A stretch of 64,000 nt of DNA, from NCBI GenBank assembly GCA_030522415.1, contig CM060108.1, positions 41,500,756-41,564,755 of the forward strand, read 5' to 3'. The notes under the pieces were generated by a model. It saw nothing but the letters and a program-made list of their open reading frames with translations, was not told where the DNA came from and did no database searches. This stretch comes from Channallabes apus. Lineage: Eukaryota; Chordata; Actinopteri; Siluriformes; Clariidae. Shown here one piece after another: positions 23,984-34,640 of the stretch (position 1 is its first letter; each line of letters begins with the position of its first letter). A program made the translations under genes and the position numbers.

Positions 23984-24230
23984 TGGGTGGAATGGTGGCT
24001 TATTACGGCGCCATTGTGGTTAGCATTGTGGCCTTGCACCTCCAGGGTCTGGGTTCGAGTCCCACCTCTGGGTCTGTGTGCATGGAGTTTGCAGGTTCCT
24101 CCTTGGTGGGTGGGTTTCCACCGGGTGCTCCGGTTTCCTCCCACATGCAGATTATTGCCCGTAGTGTGTGTGAATGATCGTCATGCCCTAAGTCTCCTGA
24201 GATAGGCAACCCTATTATGTACATACATTT
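23984..24230 (+). mobile_element. tRNA-derived SINE
   Basis: Has the tRNA-like head ggttagcattgtggccttgc and the B-box match gggttcgagtcccacct, then the family body gtgtgcatggagtttgcagg and ccgggtgctccggtttcctc. Plus-orientation copy of the repeat at 10418-10688. Confidence 0.75.
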
Positions 24231-24254
24231 TAGTGTTGGTCTGCTCCTGTCTCA

Positions 24255-24350
24255 ACCTGCAGAAAAACTTGGCACAGATTTTAATACGGATCCCCTTCCT
24301 GACGCAACCCTCCTGTTTTATCCTGATTTGGCACCGGCACCACATCCAGT
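24255..24350 (+). mobile_element. Short interspersed repeat fragment
   Basis: acagattttaatacggatcc ccttcctgacgcaaccctcctg ttttatcctgatttggcacc is a common fish repeat segment; part of its inverse is present at 27460-27480. Confidence 0.55.
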
Positions 24351-25266
24351 GGTATCCAGTGAGACACTAACATCCCCTTACTACTGTGTATACGTTTAAG
24401 TTTCTGTATTCATACTGAACCTGGAACTGAATTCAAATCATTCAGGAGCGGACCAAGTAATCTTTCTCACTAATCGCTTGGATTTGTCGCTTTTCTGCGT
24501 TAAAAGCTAATTTGCACAGGATTGAAAAAAGAAATCCAAATCCCGCCGCCTCTTGTTGCTCTTCCGCGTACACATACATAGCAAATAAATGATCACCTGT
24601 CACTCTGGAGCTTGCTATTGTGAACAAAGGTAGGCTTATACGGATTTCTTGTTCTTATTGAGGAAGCCAATTCCAACAGGAACTCTGGAATTTATTAAAA
24701 AAAAAAAAAAACGTCTTATAACGCCAGAAAATCTTCAATCCATAAAGACACGCCTATGGTCTAAAAGAGTCTAAAAGAGTCCACATGTCTATTGTCAGTT
24801 GTTCTGCAACACTAATACACCAGTTTGTTTAGATTTTTTATAGACCGTAATATTGTTACATTCTGTTTCGCTGCCAAATTACACACACCAGTAAAAGTCT
24901 GCAAAGAAATGCATATTTCCATGTCACTGACTTGCTATAAATCTCCATGTGTGCGTAACAGATTGTATACACATTTTTTTTCCCCTTCTCTTCTGTACAG
25001 GGCCTGTTTTGAGCGTACGTGTCGTTTGTACGTCAGGCCCCGGCTCTGGTCGTAAGGATTCAAGGCAGCACATGCCAAAGAGTAAAGGACTCATTACAGC
25101 GGGTGAAAAAAAAAAAACCCTTGACAGGTTCCATATCTTTTTCTTCTCTCAACGACTTTTCAGAAGGGAAAAAATGTTCTTGTTCCACGGAAGGGGTAAA
25201 AAAAAAAAAAAAAAAATCGATGGCGCTAGAGATATAGCTGATGACCACAGCCGTAAATAAAAGGTT

Positions 25267-25303
<37 letters not shown>

Positions 25304-27345
25304 TTCACCGGCAAAAAGCAGTAGAGCGTGTGCTCCAATTCAGGGCTGATCTGAAAAACTAGAGGACTTAAACACCCAAATGTAAGTGGAAAAAAAACAG
25401 GCATGTCTGGAGAAGAGATTAACAGCTGACTCAGTAGACGGGGGCTTTTTTAAAAAAAAAAATTTTTTTTTTTTAGATTCGGCGCAGACAACTTTCAGAG
25501 GGACGGCTGCAGACATGGAATTGCAGTAAATCAAAAAAACAAGACCTATTCAGCTGCAAAGACTAATGAGAAGACATCGTCTAATTAAGAGAGATGTGTT
25601 TAAGAAAAAGAAATAACTACGCTCCCAGTTGTGCACATTTCCTTCAGTAGCAATAATCATGTATTTTTAACCTTATTCCGTTTCTGTTTTCCGTCAAGAA
25701 GGCTTGATCGAAACCATTCGTAACGTTGCTCGGTTTGAATAAGTGCTTTAAACACAGCCAAAACATGGTATTGGAGCTAAAACGTGTCTCGTCGCCTAGG
25801 TGAAAAAGTCAACTTGTAGACAGGATCATATACAGTAACACCACTTTTCATAATACTTAATGCTTCTTACCTCTGAACCATGCTCAGTTTTATTGTTGTT
25901 TTTTTTTTGTAAAAATGAATACACTTTATATTTTTATAAGATAAAAAGAAACGCATTTGCTAAACCGAATTTCATGCCCTTTGATGTCTGTAGTGTCTGT
26001 AACTTTTTTTAGTTCAATTCTTTCATTATATAATGCTGAAAAATATACATTTTTGGGGCACATATTGTATAACGTCATGTCCGGCTGAAATTTTTAGTGA
26101 AGTAAGATTAGTATATCCGTGTTGCATAAACTTCCGAAGTAGCTATTTCCATGCACACATTTTCAGTAAACAAATAATAATAAAACCAGCACCAATACTG
26201 TGTTTTGGCTGACAGTAAAATACCTACATGCTAGAGGATAAATGATCGGATAGGTTACTGATTGGATTAATGCTTTTAATCTTTTTTAGCTTTTTCAATC
26301 ATGTCAGTGCACAGTAACTGGCAGTTTAGTTAATGATGTTTCCAGAGCTGCTTCCCAACAGACAACACATCAAATAAAATAATACACAGGTTATTAATAG
26401 CATCATGATGGAGAGGATCAGCTGACTGCATAATTCCTCAGAACAGGCTCGGGCATGACCTCTGATCATCGATTTCAGGGGAAAATAAATAAAAACGTTT
26501 TTTTTATTATTATTATTATTATAATTATTATTATAATTATTACTATTATTATTATTCAATGCCATTTTAGGTGGATCATATCCAAGGATTTGTTTTTTTT
26601 TTCTCTCCTTTTTTTTTCTTTCAGAAATTCAAGTTAATCCAATTTTGTTTTTATGCCATGACCCAGATGTTAAACAGTGGCTTTTTTGAATTTTGATATG
26701 TTTCTCTACAGACCTCTCTCATCGCTGAGTAGGAGTGCAAAGATCAATAATGTTTCACTAGATGATATTGCCTACTTCTGGCAAAATAACTGCAGTTTCA
26801 TGTAGTGGAAAAGTACAAATAGCTGTAGTGTTCAGGAGGTTGTTTTAAAGCCGACGCCTTCAGCCATGTTCTGAAGAAGCATGAGATGGGATTGAGGTTA
26901 TTTACTGCGTAGTTGTTACTGCTCGAAAGCAAAATCACACCATTTATTTTGTTTAAAAAAAAAAAAAGAGGAAGGAGTATTCTAAGGGCGTTTTCACACT
27001 TGGCATGAACGCTCGGTCTGCGCCCAGGAGTGATTTTTGCAAGAACTTTGCAAGAGGTGCACACCGAGTTCATCTATTTGATGTTTTTATTTTTATTTTT
27101 TCAAATTTTCATTTTTCCTCATTTTCATTTCAAGGCACGTTTTTTTTAAACATGGCTTGCCATCATTCAGGAATAGCCACAAATAAGGAGCTGTTCTGGT
27201 ATTAGAAAGTATGGATATACAGTGATGTTCAAATTTTCATATGCCATTATTTATTTTACAAAAATGAACAGGAAATGCACGTAGACCAGTAACAAGACTT
27301 GTGTACTTGGACCCCCATAGTGCTTCTTATCTAATACCACCAATC

Positions 27346-27545
27346 ATGGGGGAGTGGTGGCTCAGGCGGCTAAGGCTCTAGGTAGTTGATTTGGGGATCC
27401 TGGTTTGAGCCCCGCTTTTGGTGGGTTGGCACAACGTGTAGTCCCAATCACTATGGGAGAGTTGTGTCAGGAAGGGTATCTGACCAAGTTAAGGAAAACC
27501 TGTGGAAAATTGCGTGAGGATTGGATGGTCCACTGTGGCGAGTCG
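27346..27545 (+). mobile_element. tRNA-derived SINE
   Basis: A-box-like gtggctcaggcggctaagg and B-box-like ggtttgagccccg about 40 nt apart, followed by gtgtcaggaagggtatctg and ccactgtggcga, the usual body and tail of a fish SINE. Confidence 0.7.
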
Positions 27546-27547
27546 AA

Positions 27548-27870
27548 AGAAAGTTATACACCAATCAGCCTTAACATTACAACGCAAAACATTATGGCCA
27601 GTATTGTGTAGGTTTCTCTTGTGGCACCAGGACAATTCAGTCCCTTCGGGCCATGACTCCACAAGACCTCTGCGGGGACACTAATAGTGGATCCTTTGGG
27701 TGCTGTGGATTTTGGGGTATTGGGGGACCATGGTTTGTTGGCCGGGTCAGCAGCCTTGGGCCCTGTGTATGGTAGGCTGTGGTGCACCAGAAGTTCTGGT
27801 ACCTATCTACTGTGGCCAGCATTGAATTTAACATCAAATGCGAACCAGGCCAGCAGGGACCGGTAAAACA
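27548..27870. mobile_element. Tc1-type transposon relic (end fragment)
   Basis: Begins ataCACCAATCAGcCttaac and continues attgtgtaggtttctcttgt and catgactccacaagacctct, matching the end of the fish Tc1-like element whose terminus reads ACACCGATCAGGCATAACAT. No usable transposase; the right border is uncertain. Confidence 0.6.
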
Positions 27871-28063
27871 GTAATCTCAATTCACCACACTCTTGAGCTA
27901 AATGGGCCTGAGTTACCCCCAAAGTGTGAAAACTACCCAAGACTTACAAGAGTTCCACATATGTCTGCTTCGTAAGTGGGAGGGAAAAAAAAGTCTGGAA
28001 GAAAGAAGAATGATAAGCTTTATGCTTTACAGTGTCAGAAACAGGAAAACTTACTGCACTTAC

Positions 28064-28173
28064 TGTATGGCACACACTCATACTGGACCTCAAGATACTT
28101 GTACGTCCCAGGACAAGGATCTGGAAAGACATCTGACCCAGTGATAACGACACACTGTGTTCGGTTGTTACAT
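28064..28173 (-). CDS. adgrl2: adgrl2 coding exon 3: C-terminal part of the SUEL lectin domain
   Basis: A 110-nt exon encoding 36 whole codons that begin [18 protein letters not shown] and end [13 protein letters not shown] (residues 98-133). It completes the lectin domain with the family [10 protein letters not shown] motif (about residues 115-124), four more cysteines and an N-glycosylation sequon N-R-T at residue 100. The acceptor is ttttcag|A, where the A completes Arg (AG|A) from exon 2. The donor is TACA|GTAAGT, a perfect consensus; the trailing A begins either Ile (A|TT, direct join to exon 4) or Lys (A|AA, join to the microexon). It is short and interrupts no long open frame, so length-based gene finding can miss it. 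The join on both sides is exact. Confidence 0.97.
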
Positions 28174-31100
28174 CTGAAAAACAGAGCAAGGTTAGCAGCC
28201 AGAGAGTTAGTATTTATATTGGATCAGGCTGAAAAATACTCCTCACGAATGTGCAACAAAATATAGTCAAGGGCATCTGAACAGAAGGTAAAAGTCATCA
28301 AAGCAGAAAAACAACGCCATATTTAAGAATGACATTGTAAAATATTCATCAAGGAGACGACTATGTGCGGCTGTCACTCTCGCCTGCCTTTTAACTGTTA
28401 CTTAACGCAACTACTGACAGCTCCGGATCGGAACCAAAAGCGGCTAAATGCGACGCGAGAATTTAAATGGGAACAAAGCCAAAAAAAGTTCAATTAAGCC
28501 GGGTTCATTCTTGTCACCTTTGTGCCTGCTGTTGAAAAGAAACAAACAAATCAAAATGGTTTTGAATCTTTAATAGACTAAGCCTTTAATAGCTTTGAGT
28601 GTTTAATAGCTTAAGTGAAGGGATGCTGATTGACAATGAGGCCAAGTGACTGTTGAGTGCGTGAACTGAAAATTCAGCTCAGGTCTCCAGAAAGACGCTC
28701 ATCAGGCATTCATGTGTTGGTGCTCTCGCTAGAATAAATCACCTTAAGTATTTCAAACAAGAATCATTTGTGCATTTGTGTGGGACTGCTGGGAGAGTTC
28801 CAACGTTTACAGTCGGCAGTGACCTTGGCGATGGAGTTAGACATCTTCATGAATTAAAATGAATTCAGCCAGAGTGTGTGTGTGTGTGTGTATAAGGGCA
28901 TGTACATGTATTTAGTCTTTTGTGAGGACAAAAAAAAAACGTCCTTACAGGGGGATAAAAACGTCCCCATTTCAAATGTCCTCATAGTCACAAGGTCCTC
29001 ACAAAAATGAGAGCGTTTTACAGATTCTGTTTGAAAGACTAACAAATATTCAAGTATGATTTGTTTTTATATCTTAGTGGGGACATTTAGATTGGAATAC
29101 CTGACAGGTTTTACGTTGTAGGGACATTTCTCTTTCTCTGGCATTAATTATTATACAAGGTCCTCACAATGACTGAAAAATCAGGTCTGTGTGTATAAGT
29201 GTGTGTGACTTCAGCGTGTCTTGCCAGAATGGATTTCTGAGTAAATAAACGAAGAAATTGGCCAAACTTCAATCACGCTTTCTATATGCACAGGGATTTC
29301 TGATACAATTGAAGCAAACAGAGCAGATATTCGTCCACATCAAAAAAATGACAAAATGGACCTCTTGGCAATCAACTGCTCTAAATATTTTAGATGGTTT
29401 AAAAGAGTTTGCATTTTTGAGGGGATCGAAAGAACTCCTTAAATGATTTTTTTGTGTGGTTTGTGTGTGTGTGGGGGGGGGGGGTGTTGTGTCTGGGAGG
29501 GGGGCGATGTTTATTACTCTGATACTCCATCCTTTAATAATTTGCCCCAGACAGTAATTTCAATAATTGGGTGATTGGGTTTATATTCACTATAACAGCA
29601 AGAGTCTCTAAATATTTATAAAAACACACACAAGGTCTGGGCTTTTATAAATATTTTAGGCCGAGCTATTTGGTTGGAAAAAACATGAGGAATCCATGAG
29701 TGCTAAGATTATCTCACAGTTGGAACTATTTTGCTTGGGCATGTTGCAGGGCAGCGATAAGGAAAAGAAATTATTTGCCGCATGACTCAAGCCTTAAAAA
29801 ATATAGAGTATAATATTGCGAAACAGCCTCAGTAAGCAATTATTTTAAATTTGCAAGACCTGAGAGTATGAAGTATGGAATTAGGGGCTTTGTGATTATT
29901 ATTTATTTTTTTTGGGGCGGGGGATTTTTTTTTATTTTTTTATTTTTTATCTTTTTTGGAAGAAGGAGCGACCAAGTTCAGGAATTTGAAATGCATTTCG
30001 AAACCAAAACCGAAGAGCGCTTGGAGAAATGGAAATATTTCCAAATGAAAGCATCAAACCTTTCCAAGGTTGACAAACTCTCACTTGAAGGCTAGAACCC
30101 GGTGGCTGTTGAAATGTAAAACCTGCCGAAATCGCATTAATAAACCATAAATCAAACTCAGAGTTAAGTGACAGCCCAGTCAGGCCAGTGTGATTTCACT
30201 CCTCCAAGGGTTAATGAGGAATGAAAGTGGTGCTTGTCAACAAAACCAACTAACACGTTTTTAATTGCCTTCTGTAAAGATGAGTGCTGAGAACCTCTAC
30301 TGTGTGCGAACGCCACCAAACTAGCAACATCATTTTAGCGCGGTAAACTGCATGTGGTGGCTTAATTATACAAGCACAACACTAACTAACCATCTTTCAT
30401 CAGAGGAAAAAACGCTTTGAAATTCCCAGAGTGGCCGCTTAAATGACCTTCCTTCAAGTATCTTCACCGGATCTCACAGCAACTGTTTGCTTTTTAACAT
30501 AACCTCTAATTAAGTGCATGTCAGACTTTCTGCCCTTTAAAATAAATAAATAAATAAATAAATTGCCCACTCCTTACATCATCTAGCTTATCTGAAAGGC
30601 AGAGGTAATCTGCACATGATGCTGGATGTGAGACGTTTGTAGCCGTGCCAATAAAACAAGAGAGGGGAAAAAAAAAAGGCCATACCATATATAAACGTTT
30701 TAATCTTTCTGCATCAACAGTTTGATTTTCCATTATGTCGTCAATGACAAGGCAGACGTGGGTGGCAGGGAGGCACTTAAACGAGGAGAGATGCTTGAAG
30801 AGGAGCTAATTTTTTAGTTAGCATGCACCGACGGACGCTTTGTGTTCGAGCACACTATGGATTGTCACTGAATGGCAATCATGCAGTCAGAGATGTGACC
30901 TTGACACCGGCAATGTCGGCCACGCAAACACTCCGAGTCAAGCACCGGGATTATATGTGTTGTGAGAGCCGGTTTGTTTTAAATACGTAAATCAGCACCG
31001 GGTTTAATGGCTTGTGTGTTTGAAGCGGCTATTAAACGCGACCATTTTATTTTTTAATCCTTTTGTTTTCGGTGACTGATCAGACACAACTTTCCTAATA

Positions 31101-31369
31101 ATAAGGGTTTTTTTGATAACAATAATAATAATAATAATAAAAGAAAACTTTAATTACTTTTGAAGATGGAAATCTTTGAAACTAACAGTAGGTAGAGTTT
31201 TTAATTAAACAAGAATAAATATTTTTAATAAGAAACAATTTTTCGCATCATGTGCTCACTCTTCTGTGAACGAATATTAATGCCATAAAAATAAGGTTTT
31301 ATTGCACATAAACATCAAAGACTTATTCTTAAAGGGTCATTCTTTATTTTTATAATTTTGTTCCCTGAT

Positions 31370-31800
31370 TTTCTCCCTAATTTAGTCGTATCCAATTCCT
31401 CCCCGTCACTAGGGGGCTCCCACATTAGGGCTACTACTACCACTCAGTCAGGAGGGCCGAAGACTATCACGTGTTTCCTCCGAACCATGTAACACCAGCC
31501 GACCACATCTTTTTGAACTGCTCGCTCTCACACCGTTGGGGGGCGGCGTTATACATTCGGAGGACAGCGCTATCCGCTCCTTCCGCATGCACGAGCTCAC
31601 AGATGCCCCTGATTGGCTGTAGAGTTGTAATTAATGTGGGAGCACTAAGTACCTCTCATTCCTCCCCTCTGAGAGAGCTTGGCCAATCAGCTCTCTCTAG
31701 ACATCCGACTGCGAGAGGTTACAGCATCACCCGGGAATCGAACTCGCGATCTCCGGATGATAGAGCGAGCGCTTCACACTTTACCATCGGTACGATTTTA
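31370..31800 (-). mobile_element. Long SINE-like element, reverse orientation
   Basis: On the minus strand it begins with a tRNA-like head: gaagcgctcgctctatcatc, then gagttcgattcccgggtgat, a near-perfect pol III B box. The body contains cagctgattggccaagctct and ctccgaatgtataacgccgc and runs about 400 bp. It is more GC-rich than its surroundings. Family not named. Confidence 0.65.
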
Positions 31801-31935
31801 AATAATAAGGACAAGATCATGGAACATGTTCGTTTTATACTGTGTATAGCCAACTATGTTAATATGCTAGTACCTCTAGTCAATGTTTGTTGGATTTACG
31901 AACAAATCGGACTTATGAACGAGTTGTCGGAACAA

Positions 31936-31937
<2 letters not shown>

Positions 31938-31971
<34 letters not shown>
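31938..31971. repeat. (TA)n microsatellite
   Basis: About 17 TA units. Confidence 0.95.
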
Positions 31972-31976
<5 letters not shown>

Positions 31977-33016
31977 AGTTATTTTCAGTATAGCTTTAAA
32001 AGTTAAAAGCATAGACTTCCTTCCTCAGGTTTTTCAAAAATCCTCCTTTAAAAAAACCTCACATTCCTTTGCTTTTAATGTATTTTGTTTGCGTCTGATT
32101 TTACGACGAGGCAGGAGCTCCACCGCGGGTTAGCAACACTTTTTTTTTTTGCCAGACGCACAGCGTCAGTTGGACCTCATGAAATGTTAATATCTCGGCC
32201 CCTTTAAATATATACCATCACTGCGAGCACCAGCCGGCGAACCAGCACAGAGTTCCCAGCGCTATGAATGTGTGTGTGCGCGTAAGTGAGTGTGTATGTG
32301 CGTGTGTGTAGTCTGGCACCGACACAAGAACGTCCTGAGAGAGAAGCAGCAAGCACAAGTGTCACAAATATAAATGGTTTGAGAGGAGAGCATTACTCAG
32401 AGCCGCAGCCTGTGCCACTGCTGGCAAGAGTCGAGATTTGAACAAAGAAAACCAGCTTTTCAATCTGTAAAAAGGCTGCTCAGGAAATGGCTGTGTGTGA
32501 GTGTGTGTATGTATAACGTTTATGAAATGGCCTGAGCCATCGGCGTTGCTGAACATTAACGACGAAACTATGTGGCGTACAAGCCGAAGGGCTTCCAGTG
32601 CTCTAAAATGTTTGACTAATTCGACACATCCATTCAGTCTCTCCGCTATTCCACATAGATATCATTTTCTCTGAAAAATGTGCCTGCTAGACACCACTGG
32701 AAGCTCCTCTTATCTTGACTTCTTTTTTTTTTTTTCTGACATTCCTTAAAATGACTTCTCAGGTGCACCTGGTAAAGGAACTCCTTCGTGATCCGTGACT
32801 GAGTCTTACCACCGACATTCAGGGTTTTTGTTTATGTTTTTCCAGCTGTCCCTTCAGCAGTTTGTAAAATAGTGACTACCAGCGAATGGGAAAACAACTG
32901 CCATACTTAACAAACCCTCTGAATAATAAGACCGCTCTATCTACGAAACCAATCTGAAAGGCAGGAAATGGAGTCCACATTTCCATTATGAGTGATGCTT
33001 GGCATGCAGCCTTTAC

Positions 33017-33230
33017 CTCTGAGATATGATTTTGTAGGCATCTGGGAGGTAGCAGTTGATGTTTTCCATCTGGAAAGGGTCGGCGTCGCAGATCTTGTCG
33101 TCCGTGCGGCCGTAGTTGGCCGTCTCGATCATGATGACGTCGCTCCCCGGGCATCGGAGGTCGATGGGGTAACCTTCGCACGAGAGCTCTCGGCGCACCA
33201 GGCCGAACGGGAGCGCCGCTCGACTGAAGG
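33017..33230 (-). CDS. adgrl2: adgrl2 coding exon 2: rhamnose-binding (SUEL) lectin domain, N-terminal part
   Basis: Encodes residues 27-96 of the rebuilt protein plus split codons at both ends. It opens with the mature N-terminus [20 protein letters not shown] and continues with the first two thirds of the SUEL/rhamnose-binding lectin fold, including [17 protein letters not shown] (the family ANYGR signature at about residues 63-67) and [19 protein letters not shown]. In the family this domain, together with olfactomedin, forms the teneurin-binding surface. The acceptor is ttttccag|CC and the donor is CAGAG|GTAAAG. The exon is 214 nt, phase 1 in and phase 2 out, the expected latrophilin structure. 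Residues such as [11 protein letters not shown] and [12 protein letters not shown] match ADGRL2/ADGRL1-type rather than ADGRL3. No frameshift or stop. Confidence 0.97.
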
Positions 33231-33369
33231 CTGGAAAACACAACAGAAATGAAGAGGTTAGAACCGGTTAACAATGACCGCACCAGACACAGTATTTTCA
33301 CACTGTATTTGCTTTTTTAGTTTGCTTTGAAGATATGGATAGAGATGTCTCCAGTGGATACTTTCCTGA

Positions 33370-33780
33370 TTCTTAGATCTTTCTACATTGTAAAATAATA
33401 CTGAAAGCATTCAAAATATGCATAGGAAGAATCTCCTCTGAACAGTTGATCTGGAGATGTATCTGCTACTTTATGTTCTGTAAAAGCTTCATAACGGCTC
33501 TAATCTGAGGTGCTGGGGATTTCTGAGGTTGGTGACTCTAAATGAACTCCTCCTCTGCAGCAGAGGTAACGTTCTGGTCTTGCTTTCCTGGGAAGGTCTT
33601 CATGAGAGACAGTTTCATCAAGGTGCTGGATGGGTTTCGCAAATGCACTGTTCTTGCAAGAACTGTTCCAGAACATCTGAGCTTCATGTCTTCAAAAAAC
33701 TACTGACTGTTCCTGTTGTTGTTACTTTATTACCTAATGCCATATGTGTTATTTCATAGTTTTGTTCTACATATACTGAA
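33370..33780. mobile_element. Tc1-like transposon relic
   Basis: Same family as 10689-11106: ctacattgtaaaataatact, gaacagttgatctggagatg, cggctctaatctgaggtgct, cctgggaaggtcttcatgag, agacagtttcatcaaggtgc and ccatatgtgttatttcatag. Lies 140 bp upstream of exon 2 in the transcript. Confidence 0.75.
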
Positions 33781-34359
33781 AGCCACTGATGCCCTTTTGG
33801 TCCTTGTCTAACGTAATCTCTCCCCTACACAAAAAAAATGTCCATTTATGGCTTCGTATTCAGCTTGGCATCTTGTGCATGACCAAAATATTTATCCTTG
33901 TATCCTTAAAGACATAACATTCCAAAAATGGACCCAAATAAAGGAAAAGAAAACACTGATCACACGTTCCGGACCAGTACACAGTACTGTACACACGCGC
34001 TTACAAACACAAAATAACATATGTTTTACACACACACAGGGGGTCACAGTGTTACAGTAAACAGTACACGTGTGCACGGATGTTGATTATACCAGTGAGA
34101 GACGATTCTCCCACTGGTATGTTCTAAGACACAGCAGGGGAGACAATTACCCACAATGCCGCAGTGCAAGAAAGAGAAAAAACGTTGGCTCCGTTGTGAT
34201 CACGTGACGCTCGGCATCAAAACAAGAAGCGCATGCGTGATACATGATACTCGGCACTCGTAAACCAAGACAATGCTCGTTTTTTAAAGTCAGGAATCCG
34301 AGGTTCCACTGTATACAAACTTTATCACTCTTCTGCCTTTTTCTACACCGCTCATCATG

Positions 34360-34640
34360 TACAGGGTGGCACGAAGTTGGAGGCTATCCCAAGGGGACCC
34401 AAGGCACAAGGTGAGGTGCATTCTGGACAGGGTGACAGTCCATTGCAGGGCACAAGCATGGACACACTCATATACACACTAACGGGCAATCTGGAAACGC
34501 TAACTAACCTAATCTGCATGGAACCCCACCAAGCACTGGGAGAACATGCGGACTCCATGCACCCGTACCCGAAGTGAGACATGACCCCCAACCTTGGAGG
34601 TGCGATGCCACAGTGTTAACCGCTAATTTGTACAAGCCGC
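34360..34640 (-). mobile_element. Fish SINE/L2-tailed repeat, reverse orientation
   Basis: The plus strand has ggaggctatcccaaggggac, cattctggacagggtgacag, aagcactgggagaacatgcg and gaggtgcgatgccacagtgt, the same order as 10418-10688. Confidence 0.7.

Larger units (their letters stand above)
22347..28063. other. adgrl2 intron 3 upstream of the microexon
   Basis: 5.7 kb. It holds ATT trinucleotide runs (23940-23971, 26500-26556), A-homopolymers (including 29 A at about 25272-25300), a SINE (23984-24230) with a second repeat piece (24255-24350), a SINE at 27346-27545 and a Tc1-type relic at 27548-27870. The rest is AT-rich with no gene recognised. Confidence 0.7.
28174..33016. other. adgrl2 intron 2
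   Basis: 4.8 kb. It holds a GT run (28875-28892), a segment of repeated GTCCTCAC/GGGGACATT-type words (28910-29190), a G-run (29471-29485), AAAT repeats (30540-30563), AAT repeats (31121-31141), a reversed SINE (31370-31800), and a TA repeat (31938-31971). The remainder is AT-rich without a recognised gene. Confidence 0.7.

Noticed and set aside
28036..28266. Open frames on both strands over exon 3
   Set aside because: Shadows; only the -strand frame giving CNNRTQC...VQYECVPY is real.
31471..32133. 220-codon plus-strand frame
   Set aside because: Runs through a reversed SINE and a TA microsatellite (YIYIYIYIY); not a gene.
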